NCBI RefSeq assembly: GCF_914767665.1
Contig: NC_059501.1
Location: 4,280,501 to 4,344,500 of the forward strand
Length of the DNA: 64,000 bases
Direction of reading: 5' to 3'
From: Harmonia axyridis
Lineage: Eukaryota; Arthropoda; Insecta; Coleoptera; Coccinellidae
Shown here: positions 33,656-44,064 of the stretch, piece by piece
Layout: each line of letters starts with the position of its first letter
Position numbering within the stretch: the stretch's first letter is position 1
Position numbers and translations under genes: made by a program
The notes under the pieces: model-generated
Told to the model about the DNA's origin: nothing
Database searches by the model: none
Seen by the model: the letters and a program-made list of their open reading frames with translations, nothing else

Positions 33656-34726
33656 AATCAAATAATTTGACAACTTTGTGTCTAATCCTTCACAATAATA
33701 TATCTGTATGATATATTCAGTTTATTTTTGTCTTGGAATATATTCCAATTCTAAAAATGACAAATTTAATAATCAACCAAAAGAAAAATTCAAAATGACT
33801 AAAACTGTACAAATTGAGTAAACGGTTAATAAATTGAACAACTAAATTAACATAAAGACAGACGTACGTTTCGGAATTTTTGTATTTAATAATACAATTT
33901 TTCCTCCTCAGTGCCTTATAGTTCAACGGAATTATTAAATTTACAAACTTACCACGTGTATATCTACCTCAACAAAATTGCAAGTAAGAAACCACTGACT
34001 AAACGTAACGGTTGCTTTTGTGAGGATTCACAGAACAAGCCATTACTTAAGGTAGTCATAGATTTCTTCATTGTTATTCTTTTGAAATACATATACACAT
34101 CGACATTTACAATTGAATAAACAATTTCAGAAATTCTAAATTTATCAATTGGTTGATACTGACTCTCTAATCAATAAATGATTACATCAAATTATAAAAG
34201 TTTAATGAGTCTTCTTGATGAAGGATATTTAATATAAATCAAATAATTTGACAACTTTGTGTCTAATCCTTCACAATAATATATCTGTATGATATATTCA
34301 GTCTGAATATATCATACAGATATATTATTGTGAAGGATTAGGATATATTCAGTCTGAATATATCATACAGATATATTATTGTGAAGGATTAGACACAAAG
34401 TTGTCAAATTATTTGATTTATATTAAATATCCTTCATCAAGAAGACTCATTAAACTTTTATAATTTGATGTAATCATTTATTGATTAGAGAGTCAGTATC
34501 AACCAATTGATAAATTTAGAATTTCTGAAATTGTTTATTCAATTGTAAATGTCGATGTGTATATGTATTTCAAAAGAATAACAATGAAGAAATCTATGAC
34601 TACCTTAAGTAATGGCTTGTTCTGTGAATCCTCACAAAAGCAACCGTTACGTTTAGTCAGTGGTTTCTTACTTGCAATTTTGTTGAGGTAGATATACACG
34701 TGGTAAGTTTGTAAATTTAATAATTC
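33656..34726. repeat. Inverted ~581-bp satellite array, left part
   Basis: From 33656 one complete unit (580 bp to 34235) and a partial second unit run in reverse orientation. The orientation flips around 34302 (ATATATTCAG/CTGAATATAT palindrome), with a ~50-bp segment duplicated at the flip. Forward units start from about 34354 and are interrupted at 34726 by the LTR element. The short open frames in each unit are identical between reverse and forward copies, so the arms are highly similar. No coding function is evident. Confidence 0.85.
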
Positions 34727-35414
34727 TGTAGTAAGTCGGAAATTTGGAATTTATTGAAATTATTGTAGAAAATCGAAAATTTGGAAATTATGGAAATTAT
34801 TGAAATTATTAGAATTATTATTCAGAACGATGGACGTTAAATTCAGAAGAGCGGTCGAGACTTACGTGTAAATCGATCTTATCTTAGGAGCTGGATATAT
34901 TCTTTATCGATTATTGCTTTTCATTACTTATCGTCTCACTGCGTTGGTGGAATCAATATATTTTTTACGGATAAGAAAAATAATAATAATCTTGACTTAT
35001 CTGAGTTCGATACATGCGAAAAAACCGTCAGGGTCTTTCCCAGATGACGCAGCAAAAAGGTCTTAGGCGGAGTTGAAGTATGTTTCTTGCTGAGATCGAC
35101 AGAAAAATTTAGTTTGAAGTAGAGGTAAGGACTCTTATTGAAAAAAGATGAAAAATGTTCTAACCAATGATCTAATTGACATGGTATCATGAGGAGTAGT
35201 TAGGGCGGTCTTAGAGAAGTATGATGTTAGGATATTTTGAGGAGGTCAAAAGAGTTAGTCAGTATCGCTTAGGGTCTCTTAGTAAGAACGGTTAAATTAG
35301 GTCAGAAGTAGAAAACTAGGAATTTTTGGGATAAAGTTAGAATTTGTTTTTTTGTTAGAATCTCTTTGGAATAAATTAGGTCAGATCGGAGTTCGCGGAT
35401 CGGGAGTGAAGTTT

Positions 35415-35451
35415 TATATAAGAAATTACACGTTTTTCGAGTGAGCAGTTT
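35415..35451 (+). promoter_or_regulatory. LTR core promoter (TATA plus initiator-like)
   Basis: TATATAA begins at 35415. The A of GCAGTTT at 35447 is 32 bp downstream, the canonical spacing for TATA-driven initiation in insects. Confidence 0.55.
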
Positions 35452-35796
35452 GTGAAAAATTAAAACTAGGTTTAGGCAGGGCCTAAAATACTTACCTAGC
35501 ATCGCGGGATAAGGGCAAGTCTTTTGGTTAATTAATTTCATTTTATTTGTTGATGTTTGAATGTTTTTTTTTTCAATGAAAATAAGTATTTGAGTAGTCC
35601 TGATTCTCCCAAATTCAAAGTTGGTACATTGTTTCGTTTGTTTGAATAACAAATTATTTGAGATAATTTTTTGTTTTTTTTTTTATAAAATTTTGGCCGT
35701 TGAGTCAACATTTCAAGGGATATTGTAACTTTGGTTATTTTTTTTATTTTTCTTTATTATATTTAATTTAAAATTTAAATCGATTTTCATTGACCC

Positions 35797-35802
35797 AATA
35801 AA
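35797..35802 (+). promoter_or_regulatory. LTR polyadenylation signal AATAAA
   Basis: Found in both LTRs (second copy at 43848-43853), about 350 bp downstream of the presumed transcription start. Confidence 0.5.
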
Positions 35803-36016
35803 TTAATCCAGTCCCAAGAGAAGAAAATTCAACTAATAAGACCTGTCCATTGAAGCGACAGGCCGGACTTACGTATAAAATCTTTGGTAAACTTACATAA
35901 TTATTAATTCTCCGAGACCTCTGGAAAGCCGCTCTTCCAGGGGTTAAAAGAACATCCCAACCGGAGATAAGTGAACGATTGGTCAACTTTCTCTGACCAA
36001 CCCGTTCATGACAATT

Positions 36017-36027
36017 TGGTGACAGCT
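36017..36027 (+). other. Candidate primer-binding site
   Basis: TGGTGACAGCT starts 3 bp after the 5' LTR, the position and TGG start expected of a tRNA primer-binding site. The tRNA was not identified. Confidence 0.5.
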
Positions 36028-36673
36028 TAAGGGATAATTGTTGATTTTTGTTTTTGGGATTGGATATTTTCCGAAGAGTTATTCTTGGTAGTTTATGCGT
36101 GGAACTGTTGAATTGGGAGATTTTCGGATGATTAGACTTTGTCTCATTTATGTCATATATTTTGGAATTTGAATTGTTTTGAGCGTATTGTTGTTAAATG
36201 TGAAAACATATAATTTTGTTGAGGTAGAGGAGTGTGACAAATTTTGATTATTTTGGTATGTTATTTAGGGAGTTGGAGAAAATCAGCTGTTGGGCCTGAA
36301 TTATACTTAGTTAATTTTTCGTTGAACGTTAATTTTCTAAATCTAGAAGTAGAAGTGAATAAATTTCATAATTAATTAGAGGTATTTGTTTTGGGACATT
36401 TTTTTTATTAAAGTGATTTTTCTCACAAAATTATTTTTAAGTAAGTTTTGATCCATTTTCTAATTCTTCAAATTTGAAAAATAGTTTCAAGTAGACATTG
36501 AAGTCAGGTTTGTGTTAGTTTTGGAATTTACAGTTTTCGGTGAAAAGAAATTTTAGGGAATTTCAGGTAAAGGTCAGACAGTTGATCAACGTGGGATACC
36601 AAATATATAAGGGTAAAGGTAAATTATTGTATTGGTTATATTATTGTTATTAATTTTTGATATTCAAATTTAA

Positions 36674-39253
36674 TTGAAAATGTCGATTACACCTCCTCTA
36701 CCTGGTACTGTTAATAGCGCTACTTCAGTTAATGCGCCAGGCGGAAATCCACTTGTGAATCCGGCAATAGTAAATATGCAATGTTATTCGCTAGGAATGA
36801 TGTTGACTACCTTGGAAAATTTTTCAGGAAAAGAAGCTTTGAGATATTTTGATAAATTAGAACTAAGGGCAAAAATAGAAGGTTGGAGTGAGGACGAAAC
36901 CCTCACTCTATTGAAACTAAAATTAGTAGGCGAAGCATACAGCTATTTTAAATCAGATGTTACTTTAAATTTATTGACTTATGCAGAATTAAAATTGAGA
37001 CTAACTGAAAAATTTATGTCGCAAAAATTTCCGGGGGAATGTCAGTGGAATTTGAGTAGATGTATACAAAGACAAGATGAGGATGTATCTTCATTTTGTA
37101 CCAGATTAAAAACTATTGGCGCAGAATTATTAACTGAAGATTTGATTGGAGCGACGAAAGAGGAAGAATTGGGTATAAGAAAGATGAATACGAATTTGAT
37201 TTTAAATCAGTTTAAAATGGGACTTCGAAAAGATATTATGAAAGAGGTTGGTATGTTTTTGTTACTAGAAAAAAATTTGGATTTAGAGAAAGCGGAAGAA
37301 TTGGTAAAATTACATGAAATGAAAAATAGAATTATTCAGGGATACAGGTCATTTAATTCAAAAATATCGGTAATTGAATGTGAAATAACTTGCCAATTAT
37401 GCGAGAAGAAAGGACATATTGCGAAAAATTGTAGGAATACTGGATTAATTGGGGGAAAAAGAGGACAAAAAGTTGAGAATATTTGTTTTTCGTGTGGTCA
37501 ATTAGGTCATTTCGCAAGAGAATGTAGGAATAATACGAGAGCGATACATAAAACTCAAGGAGTGCGAATTATCGATAATCAGCCGGGGCGCTGGGTAAAG
37601 GAATGTGCTAGGAACGATCGTGAGATAGAACCAGGAGGACGAAAAGATTTTGACATTGGAACGATACATATTAATAGAAATTTTTCACAAAAAATAAATT
37701 TGCCATTCGAAAAGACGAAAAAGACTATAGAGATGAGAAAGAAAGTTGAATCGTGTAATCAGGGAACAAGTAATATGGGATCATGGGGAAAATTTGAAGA
37801 GAATTGTGTAAATCAAGTTAGGTCGGAGAAACTAAGCGAGAAAGAGAAATTGCCGGTAAATACGTGTAATAAGGATGTCGATATTCAGAACGGATTGCGT
37901 TCTCCAAAAATGCGGCTACCTAGAAGGGAATTTAGGGAACGTACGGTCCTGATAATTCCGGAAGTACATTCGGCAGGAATGCATGACGTACCACATTTGA
38001 TAAAATTAAGTATCAACGGAAAGATAGGTGTTTGTTTAATAGATACAGGAGCAGCGGTGTCTCTCGTAAAAAGAGGATTGATTTCAAGAGACGAGATCAA
38101 TGAATACGGTGTTGACGGTGATTTAACTAGCGTATCAGGTGATTATGTACGTACCTGGGGTACGGCGAATATTGCGGTAAGTCCAATAGGAGAAGGATTG
38201 AAGATAGATTGTACGGTCATATTAGTGGATGATGAAATATTAGGAAACGTTGATATAATACTAGGTAGGGATTTTCTTAAGGAAAATCAAGCGCATATTA
38301 AGTATGAACACGAACCATCGGTAATTATGTGGGGAAGAGAGTTTAAATTTCTGAATAAAGATTTGAATGAAGGTATGTATACAGGGGATAGATATACAGA
38401 GGAGAAGAAAGAGGAAATACAAGTTAATCACTTCAGGGTAAGGCAGGTTAGTCTGGAAAAACAAGGTGAAAGAGAGAAATTGCAGGTAAAAACGGAGGTC
38501 GGTACTCAAACGGAAAATTACGAGGAGAAAAGAAATTTGGCGATGAGAGATATAGGTATTCAAGTGGAAAATATAGCGGAATTGGAAACAAAAGGTTTTT
38601 CAAAACGAGAAGGGATAAATCAGTCAAACAGTGATATTGAAGAAATAAGCGTTGACGAAGCGATAGGGATCATAGAAAGAGATGAGAAAAAAATCCGTGG
38701 AAAAGGAAAAATTTCGAAGCAAAATATTACAAGTACGAAATCTCGGGAATTAAATGAGCCAATAAAAAAGGTAAAATCTTATAGTGTTGAGAAATTTGAC
38801 GAAAATACAGTGGTTCCTCAATTTGACGTAGGAGAATTAGTTTATTTGAAAAAAATGTCGGCGAAACAAGGTATATCAAAAAAGTTAATGGAGCCTTGGG
38901 TAGGACCTTGTAGGATCGTGGAATTGCTTGGTCCGATGACCTATAGAATTAGGAAATGTGGGGGTAGAGAGGAACAAGTTGTTCATGTAGATAGGTTAAA
39001 ATCGTATACCGCGAGAAATCGAGAGTTTGGGATAGATATAGAAGAATCCGACGGTTCGGAAAAAGTAGATACGGACGGTAGCGAGACTGAATCTGATGAT
39101 GAACGGACTGAGATACGAAAATTTTCGCCGATGAGGATGATTATGAGGTTGAATCGAGCGCAATTTGAAAATGAGGAAATAGAGGAGGAGGAAATCCCTC
39201 TACGTAGATCGACTAGAGTACGTCGCCCACCGGATCGATGGGGTTGGGATTAA
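36674..39253 (+). CDS. Gag-protease-integrase C-terminal fusion polyprotein
   Basis: The frame is 859 codons, uninterrupted. Residues ~45-230 are a Ty3-type Gag (FSGKEALRYFDKLELRAKIE; LLKLKLVGEAYSYF). Two CCHC zinc knuckles are at residues 240-253 and 271-284. A retropepsin follows with catalytic DTGA at Asp457 and the ILGRDFL motif near residue 530. After a ~150-residue charged linker comes, instead of reverse transcriptase, the integrase C-terminal GPY/F module (FDVGELVYLKK; WVGPCRIVELLGPMTYRIR, about 713-780). The acidic tail ends RRSTRVRRPPDRWGWD, a typical Ty3/Gypsy Pol terminus. No YxDD reverse-transcriptase motif, RNase H or HHCC/DDE integrase core is present. Expected products are virus-like-particle proteins and a protease. 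The start at 36674 (MKMSITPP) is the first ATG of the frame; the second at 36680 is equally possible. The open frame after such a large loss suggests either a very recent deletion or selection. Confidence 0.9.
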   Translation: MKMSITPPLPGTVNSATSVNAPGGNPLVNPAIVNMQCYSLGMMLTTLENFSGKEALRYFDKLELRAKIEGWSEDETLTLLKLKLVGEAYSYFKSDVTLNLLTYAELKLRLTEKFMSQKFPGECQWNLSRCIQRQDEDVSSFCTRLKTIGAELLTEDLIGATKEEELGIRKMNTNLILNQFKMGLRKDIMKEVGMFLLLEKNLDLEKAEELVKLHEMKNRIIQGYRSFNSKISVIECEITCQLCEKKGHIAKNCRNTGLIGGKRGQKVENICFSCGQLGHFARECRNNTRAIHKTQGVRIIDNQPGRWVKECARNDREIEPGGRKDFDIGTIHINRNFSQKINLPFEKTKKTIEMRKKVESCNQGTSNMGSWGKFEENCVNQVRSEKLSEKEKLPVNTCNKDVDIQNGLRSPKMRLPRREFRERTVLIIPEVHSAGMHDVPHLIKLSINGKIGVCLIDTGAAVSLVKRGLISRDEINEYGVDGDLTSVSGDYVRTWGTANIAVSPIGEGLKIDCTVILVDDEILGNVDIILGRDFLKENQAHIKYEHEPSVIMWGREFKFLNKDLNEGMYTGDRYTEEKKEEIQVNHFRVRQVSLEKQGEREKLQVKTEVGTQTENYEEKRNLAMRDIGIQVENIAELETKGFSKREGINQSNSDIEEISVDEAIGIIERDEKKIRGKGKISKQNITSTKSRELNEPIKKVKSYSVEKFDENTVVPQFDVGELVYLKKMSAKQGISKKLMEPWVGPCRIVELLGPMTYRIRKCGGREEQVVHVDRLKSYTARNREFGIDIEESDGSEKVDTDGSETESDDERTEIRKFSPMRMIMRLNRAQFENEEIEEEEIPLRRSTRVRRPPDRWGWD

Positions 39254-40379
39254 TAGATAACGGTACATACAGATAAATCCATTGTAATATAGATTATTCA
39301 TATTTTGGTAAATTTTCGACATTTTGGATAGGTAATGGAAATTTTGGTGATTTTTTTTTTATAGGTTTGACGAATTATGGAAACTTTGTTTTTTTTTGGA
39401 GATTTTTGATAATTGCGTAAAATGATTGATAATTGATAATATTGGTAAAATTTGATTAATTTTATTTCAGATTAAGGAACTTGAGAAGTATAGCGAAGTG
39501 AAATCAGAATAAGTTTTTTTTTGGGATTTATGATAGTTTGATTCTCGAAATATTTGAAGAGACATATAAGTAATTTGGGTATTATAAAATTATTTAAGGA
39601 ATCAATTTATGGAATCAAGACACTTAAGGAGTAATGATGATAGTTTTTTTGAGTAGGTTTTGGAATTTCAATAAAAGTTTTGTATGAGGAAACATTAGTG
39701 GTTTTTTTCATTTTAGGATTTTATTGAGATGATTCTGAATACGAATATTTTGAGTTTAGGAAAAAGTTGACTTCAGGAAAAATGAATAAGGACTTTTTTA
39801 GTTTTGACAGTGAAAGGCTTGAAAAGGCAATGAAGTAGATAAATAGTTTGATTTTGAACACAAAGAAAGAGGGAGAATAGGCATTTCGGATTATAACTAC
39901 AGTTTCAGTTTTTGGGAAACATTGTACTAAAATCATTCTAGAATTATGCGGAACTCGGGATATTTAGTAAGAACTAGTAGAAGTGAGGTATATAGAGAGT
40001 TGCCAATTTTACGTTGATTTATTTTGTTTTGAATTCCATTCTTATAAATAGTGAAGAGTTAATAAATTGTAGGTTAGGTGTAGTGTAGGCTGTTCGGGAG
40101 AGAAGATAATTTTTTTTTTTGCAATTTTTGGATGATATAAAACCGAGTTTGTTTTCAATTTCGAAATTTTACGGGTAACGTGGGACACAGGTCCCTCAGG
40201 GAATTGAGTCGACCCTGCCCAACGTGAGATTCTAGTGGCTCCTTCTTCCAAGGAAGTCACTACCGGATATAGGTTCCCATTTTGAGATATGGATGTTTTA
40301 ATTTTTTTTTAGAAAAAAAAAAAAATATTTTTTTTTTTTTGGTTATATTCTACAGTTTATTTTGGAAATGAGTAACATA

Positions 40380-40585
40380 TTTGGAACGACGGCGACGACA
40401 GAATAAAGTAAAGCGGATTTAGAGAGTAACCTTTTCTTTGAGATAAGAAGTAAATGAGTATTAAATATTTTGAACAACGACAGAATAAAGTAAGGCGGAT
40501 TTATAGCGTAATATTTCTATGGAATAATAAGTAAATGGATATTAAAAATTTGGAATGACGATAGAATAAAGTAAGAAGAATGAAT
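40380..40585 (+). repeat. Imperfect triple tandem repeat inside the LTR element
   Basis: Three diverged units begin near 40380, 40470 and 40549, each with GAACGACG/CAACGAC/AATGACG followed by ATAGAATAAAGTAA or ACAGAATAAAGTAA. The first two also share AAGTAAATGxxTATTAAA. Confidence 0.7.
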
Positions 40586-42763
40586 TGATTATATTAGATT
40601 TGAGGATAATGAGACTTTTTAAAATTTTGATGAGAAATTTAAAAGAAAAATAATATGAGAGACATATATATATAAAAGTAAGGGATATCGGATTTTTGAT
40701 GAATATACTGGATTTGACTTAAATACTATTGATTGTGACATCGTCTTGTATGAAAAAGGATGATGGGGTCTTTTTGAACCTTTTCGACCTGAAGAAAAAG
40801 TTTCCATGCCCTGATTCTTGTGTCTTTGGTCTCGGACACAAGATGACTTGAATTGGTCTTAACCATGCTTTATATTTTTCGGCTTAGAGGCAACAAATTG
40901 CTCAAAATGATAATAAAGTACGCATATACTTTGTGTATGCGTACAGAAATTTTCAAATTTGGAGATTTTGAGCGCTATAGAGTGGGCATGTTCGGGCTTC
41001 GGCTGGGTGATGATAGTTGTCATTGAGACGACATCCTCACCCCTCTTCTATTACCGATTAGTTTATAGAAGTGGCCTTCAGCAGCCGAATGCTCTTTAAG
41101 TTTTTATGATAATGATAAGATTATTATCAAACAATTTCCTCAGATGATTGAGATTGATAGTAGAAGAGAGTAACTGTTTAAAGATTTTTAATGATTTATT
41201 CAATGCAATAGTTTTTTTTTTTGGAAATCAGAATGGTTAATTTGAGACAATATAAAGGAGACATTCAACCCAAGGGTTTGACAGTAAAATATATGGAATT
41301 ATTTTATTTTTGGTAAATTCAATGAACGTTTATGGTGGTTATGTTCATATAATTAGTTGGTTTGAGTTTTTTTTTTTTTGATTGATTACGAAATTTTAAG
41401 AGATATAATAATATCTAGTTAGAGCGAAATAATGCACAGTTTTTTTTTGTTTTGTAATATTTTATGGAAAATTGCAAATTCAAGAGTCTACAACCAAGGA
41501 AGGAAGTATCTTCAGGAATATGGATGGATCAAATCCTAGTTAACGGAATAACCTTACTTCCAATTATGTGTGTTGATGTCCAAAACTGAAATGCTATCAT
41601 GACGTCAGACAATACAGATCAATGTGGATTACATCTGAATATTACCTGAGAAGTGACGATCACCTTTTCGATAAACTGGTTAGAGAGTTGATCAATCAAT
41701 GGGCTTTAGATAAAGAGGAGCTTTAGAGAAAAGCTGAGAAGAAGACGAGGAAGAAGATATGTTGACTGAAGAAGATTATATAAATGGAGAAAGAAGAAGA
41801 TGGGATTACAATGGAACTGAGGATAAAGAAGATGCTCAGAGAATCCTGAATCTTGAAACCAAGATATAAATGGTAGAAATATGCTAATATGAGTAGCAGC
41901 ATAGTAGATGTCGTTGGACGACGAGTATGTTTGATTTGGGAGAAATGGCTCCCTCACCGATAGTCGAGTATTCATGAATGGACTTATGGTATTCATGATT
42001 AAATATGGCCTTGGAATTATATGACCCACAGTCCTCATATGAAAGTTTGTATGGAAAAATAAAGCTAGCCAGTCTATGAAGTATAAGTCCTATGAGAGAA
42101 ATGAATCGTCATCAAGCAGAAGAAGAGCAGATTACCAGAACTATGATGGATGTCGAAGTAAAAGGTTATTTCCGTGACGAAGATGAGATCCATGGAAGAA
42201 ATATAGTACCATTCCACCAGACAATCCAATAAAGCAGTATAATGGAACCAGAAAGTGCCGCGATAGTGAAATTTTGAAATCCCGAAAAGTGAACAAACTC
42301 CATGCTGGAGTTAGTGCAGTGCATAAGAGCAAAATATTTTGAATTGATTTGATTGTTTTGATTTTTTTTGTTTTATTACATATTAGGATTTGGATTTTAT
42401 CTTTTTCATTTTATTTGAGTAAATAATATTTGATATGAATTATTGAATAATGTCGGAAAACATACCACCATAGACTTTAAGATCTTAGGGTAGGTAGAGA
42501 TGATATAGTTTCTCTTTAAGATTAGCTTCTGAAAAGTTTGGTTAATAGGTTATGTTATTATTTTGTATCTGGTAGTAAGCAGTTTGAAATTTGATAATGA
42601 TGAGTTTTAAGTTTGAGAATGAAATATTTTAAATTAGTTAGCCAGTCTAATTGTTGATATAGGATATATTTTTGATTTTGTGATAACTGGAGAGGAAGGA
42701 CTACTTCGTTAATAAGGATTAAAGTAAGGGAAAAGTTATGGCATCCGATGCCACAACTTTTTC

Positions 42764-42777
42764 GGATGAGGGAGTGA
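42764..42777 (+). other. Polypurine tract of the LTR element
   Basis: GGATGAGGGAGTGA lies directly before the 3' LTR start at 42778, where plus-strand priming would occur. Confidence 0.6.
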
Positions 42778-44064
42778 TGTAGTAAGTCGGAAATTTGGAA
42801 TTTATTGAAATTATTGTAGAAAATCGAAAATTTGGAAATTATGGAAATTATTGAAATTATTAGAATTATTATTCAGAACGATGGACGTTAAATTCAGAAG
42901 AGCGGTCGAGACTTACGTGTAAATCGATCTTATCTTAGGAGCTGGATATATTCTTTATCGATTATTGCTTTTCATTACTTATCGTCTCACTGCGTTGGTG
43001 GAATCAATATATTTTTTACGGATAAGAAAAATAATAATAATCTTGACTTATCTGAGTTCGATACATGCGAAAAAACCGTCAGGGTCTTTCCCAGATGACG
43101 CAGCAAAAAGGTCTTAGGCGGAGTTGAAGTATGTTTCTTGCTGAGATCGACAGAAAAATTTAGTTTGAAGTAGAGGTAAGGACTCTTATTGAAAAAAGAT
43201 GAAAAATGTTCTAACCAATGATCTAATTGACATGGTATCATGAGGAGTAGTTAGGGCGGTCTTAGAGAAGTATGATGTTAGGATATTTTGAGGAGGTCAA
43301 AAGAGTTAGTCAGTATCGCTTAGGGTCTCTTAGTAAGAACGGTTAAATTAGGTCAGAAGTAGAAAACTAGGAATTTTTGGGATAAAGTTAGAATTTGTTT
43401 TTTTGTTAGAATCTCTTTGGAATAAATTAGGTCAGATCGGAGTTCGCGGATCGGGAGTGAAGTTTTATATAAGAAATTACACGTTTTTCGAGTGAGCAGT
43501 TTGTGAAAAATTAAAACTAGGTTTAGGCAGGGCCTAAAATACTTACCTAGCATCGCGGGATAAGGGCAAGTCTTTTGGTTAATTAATTTCATTTTATTTG
43601 TTGATGTTTGAATGTTTTTTTTTTCAATGAAAATAAGTATTTGAGTAGTCCTGATTCTCCCAAATTCAAAGTTGGTACATTGTTTCGTTTGTTTGAATAA
43701 CAAATTATTTGAGATAATTTTTTGTTTTTTTTTTTATAAAATTTTGGCCGTTGAGTCAACATTTCAAGGGATATTGTAACTTTGGTTATTTTTTTTATTT
43801 TTCTTTATTATATTTAATTTAAAATTTAAATCGATTTTCATTGACCCAATAAATTAATCCAGTCCCAAGAGAAGAAAATTCAACTAATAAGACCTGTCCA
43901 TTGAAGCGACAGGCCGGACTTACGTATAAAATCTTTGGTAAACTTACATAATTATTAATTCTCCGAGACCTCTGGAAAGCCGCTCTTCCAGGGGTTAAAA
44001 GAACATCCCAACCGGAGATAAGTGAACGATTGGTCAACTTTCTCTGACCAACCCGTTCATGACA
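42778..44064 (+). repeat. 3' LTR
   Basis: 1287 bp, the same length as the 5' LTR. All open frames inside it translate identically to those in the 5' LTR, so divergence is very low. Followed by the ATTC target duplication. Confidence 0.93.

Larger units (their letters stand above)
34727..36013 (+). repeat. 5' LTR
   Basis: 1287 bp, starts TG and ends CA. It includes TATATAA at 35415-35421 with an AGCAGTTTG initiator-like sequence about 32 bp downstream, and AATAAA at 35797-35802. This gives a plausible U3/R boundary near 35447 and a long R of roughly 370 bp. Three incidental minus-strand frames are residue-identical in the other LTR. Confidence 0.93.
39254..42777 (+). other. Long non-coding 3' region of the LTR element
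   Basis: About 3.5 kb, strikingly poor in C on the plus strand, with T and A runs and no long frame. An imperfect triple repeat with core GACGACAGAATAAAGTAA-like sequence lies at 40380-40585. Around 42061-42340 the plus strand gives a nearly open reading (two stops), KSYERNESSSSRRRADY and STIPPDNPIKQYNG, that may be a decayed coding relic. The purine tract GGATGAGGGAGTGA precedes the 3' LTR. Confidence 0.7.
34727..44064 (+). mobile_element. Gypsy/Ty3-like LTR retrotransposon lacking RT, RNase H and integrase core
   Basis: Two LTRs of exactly 1287 bp (TGTAGT...TGACA) flank 6.76 kb. The 4-bp target duplication ATTC lies at 34723-34726 and 44065-44068, and the empty site (TAATAATTCCGTTG) is visible in neighbouring satellite units. 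The internal region has a candidate primer-binding site (TGGTGACAGC, from 36017), one 859-codon frame (36674-39253), about 3.5 kb of non-coding sequence, and a purine-rich tract (42764-42777) abutting the 3' LTR. The frame joins Gag and protease to the integrase C-terminal module. It must rely on another element for reverse transcription and integration. Confidence 0.93.

Noticed and set aside
34936..35986. Minus-strand frames of 84, 116 and 72 codons repeated at 42987-44037
   Set aside because: They are incidental frames of the two LTRs and show no coding signature; their identity only reflects LTR identity.
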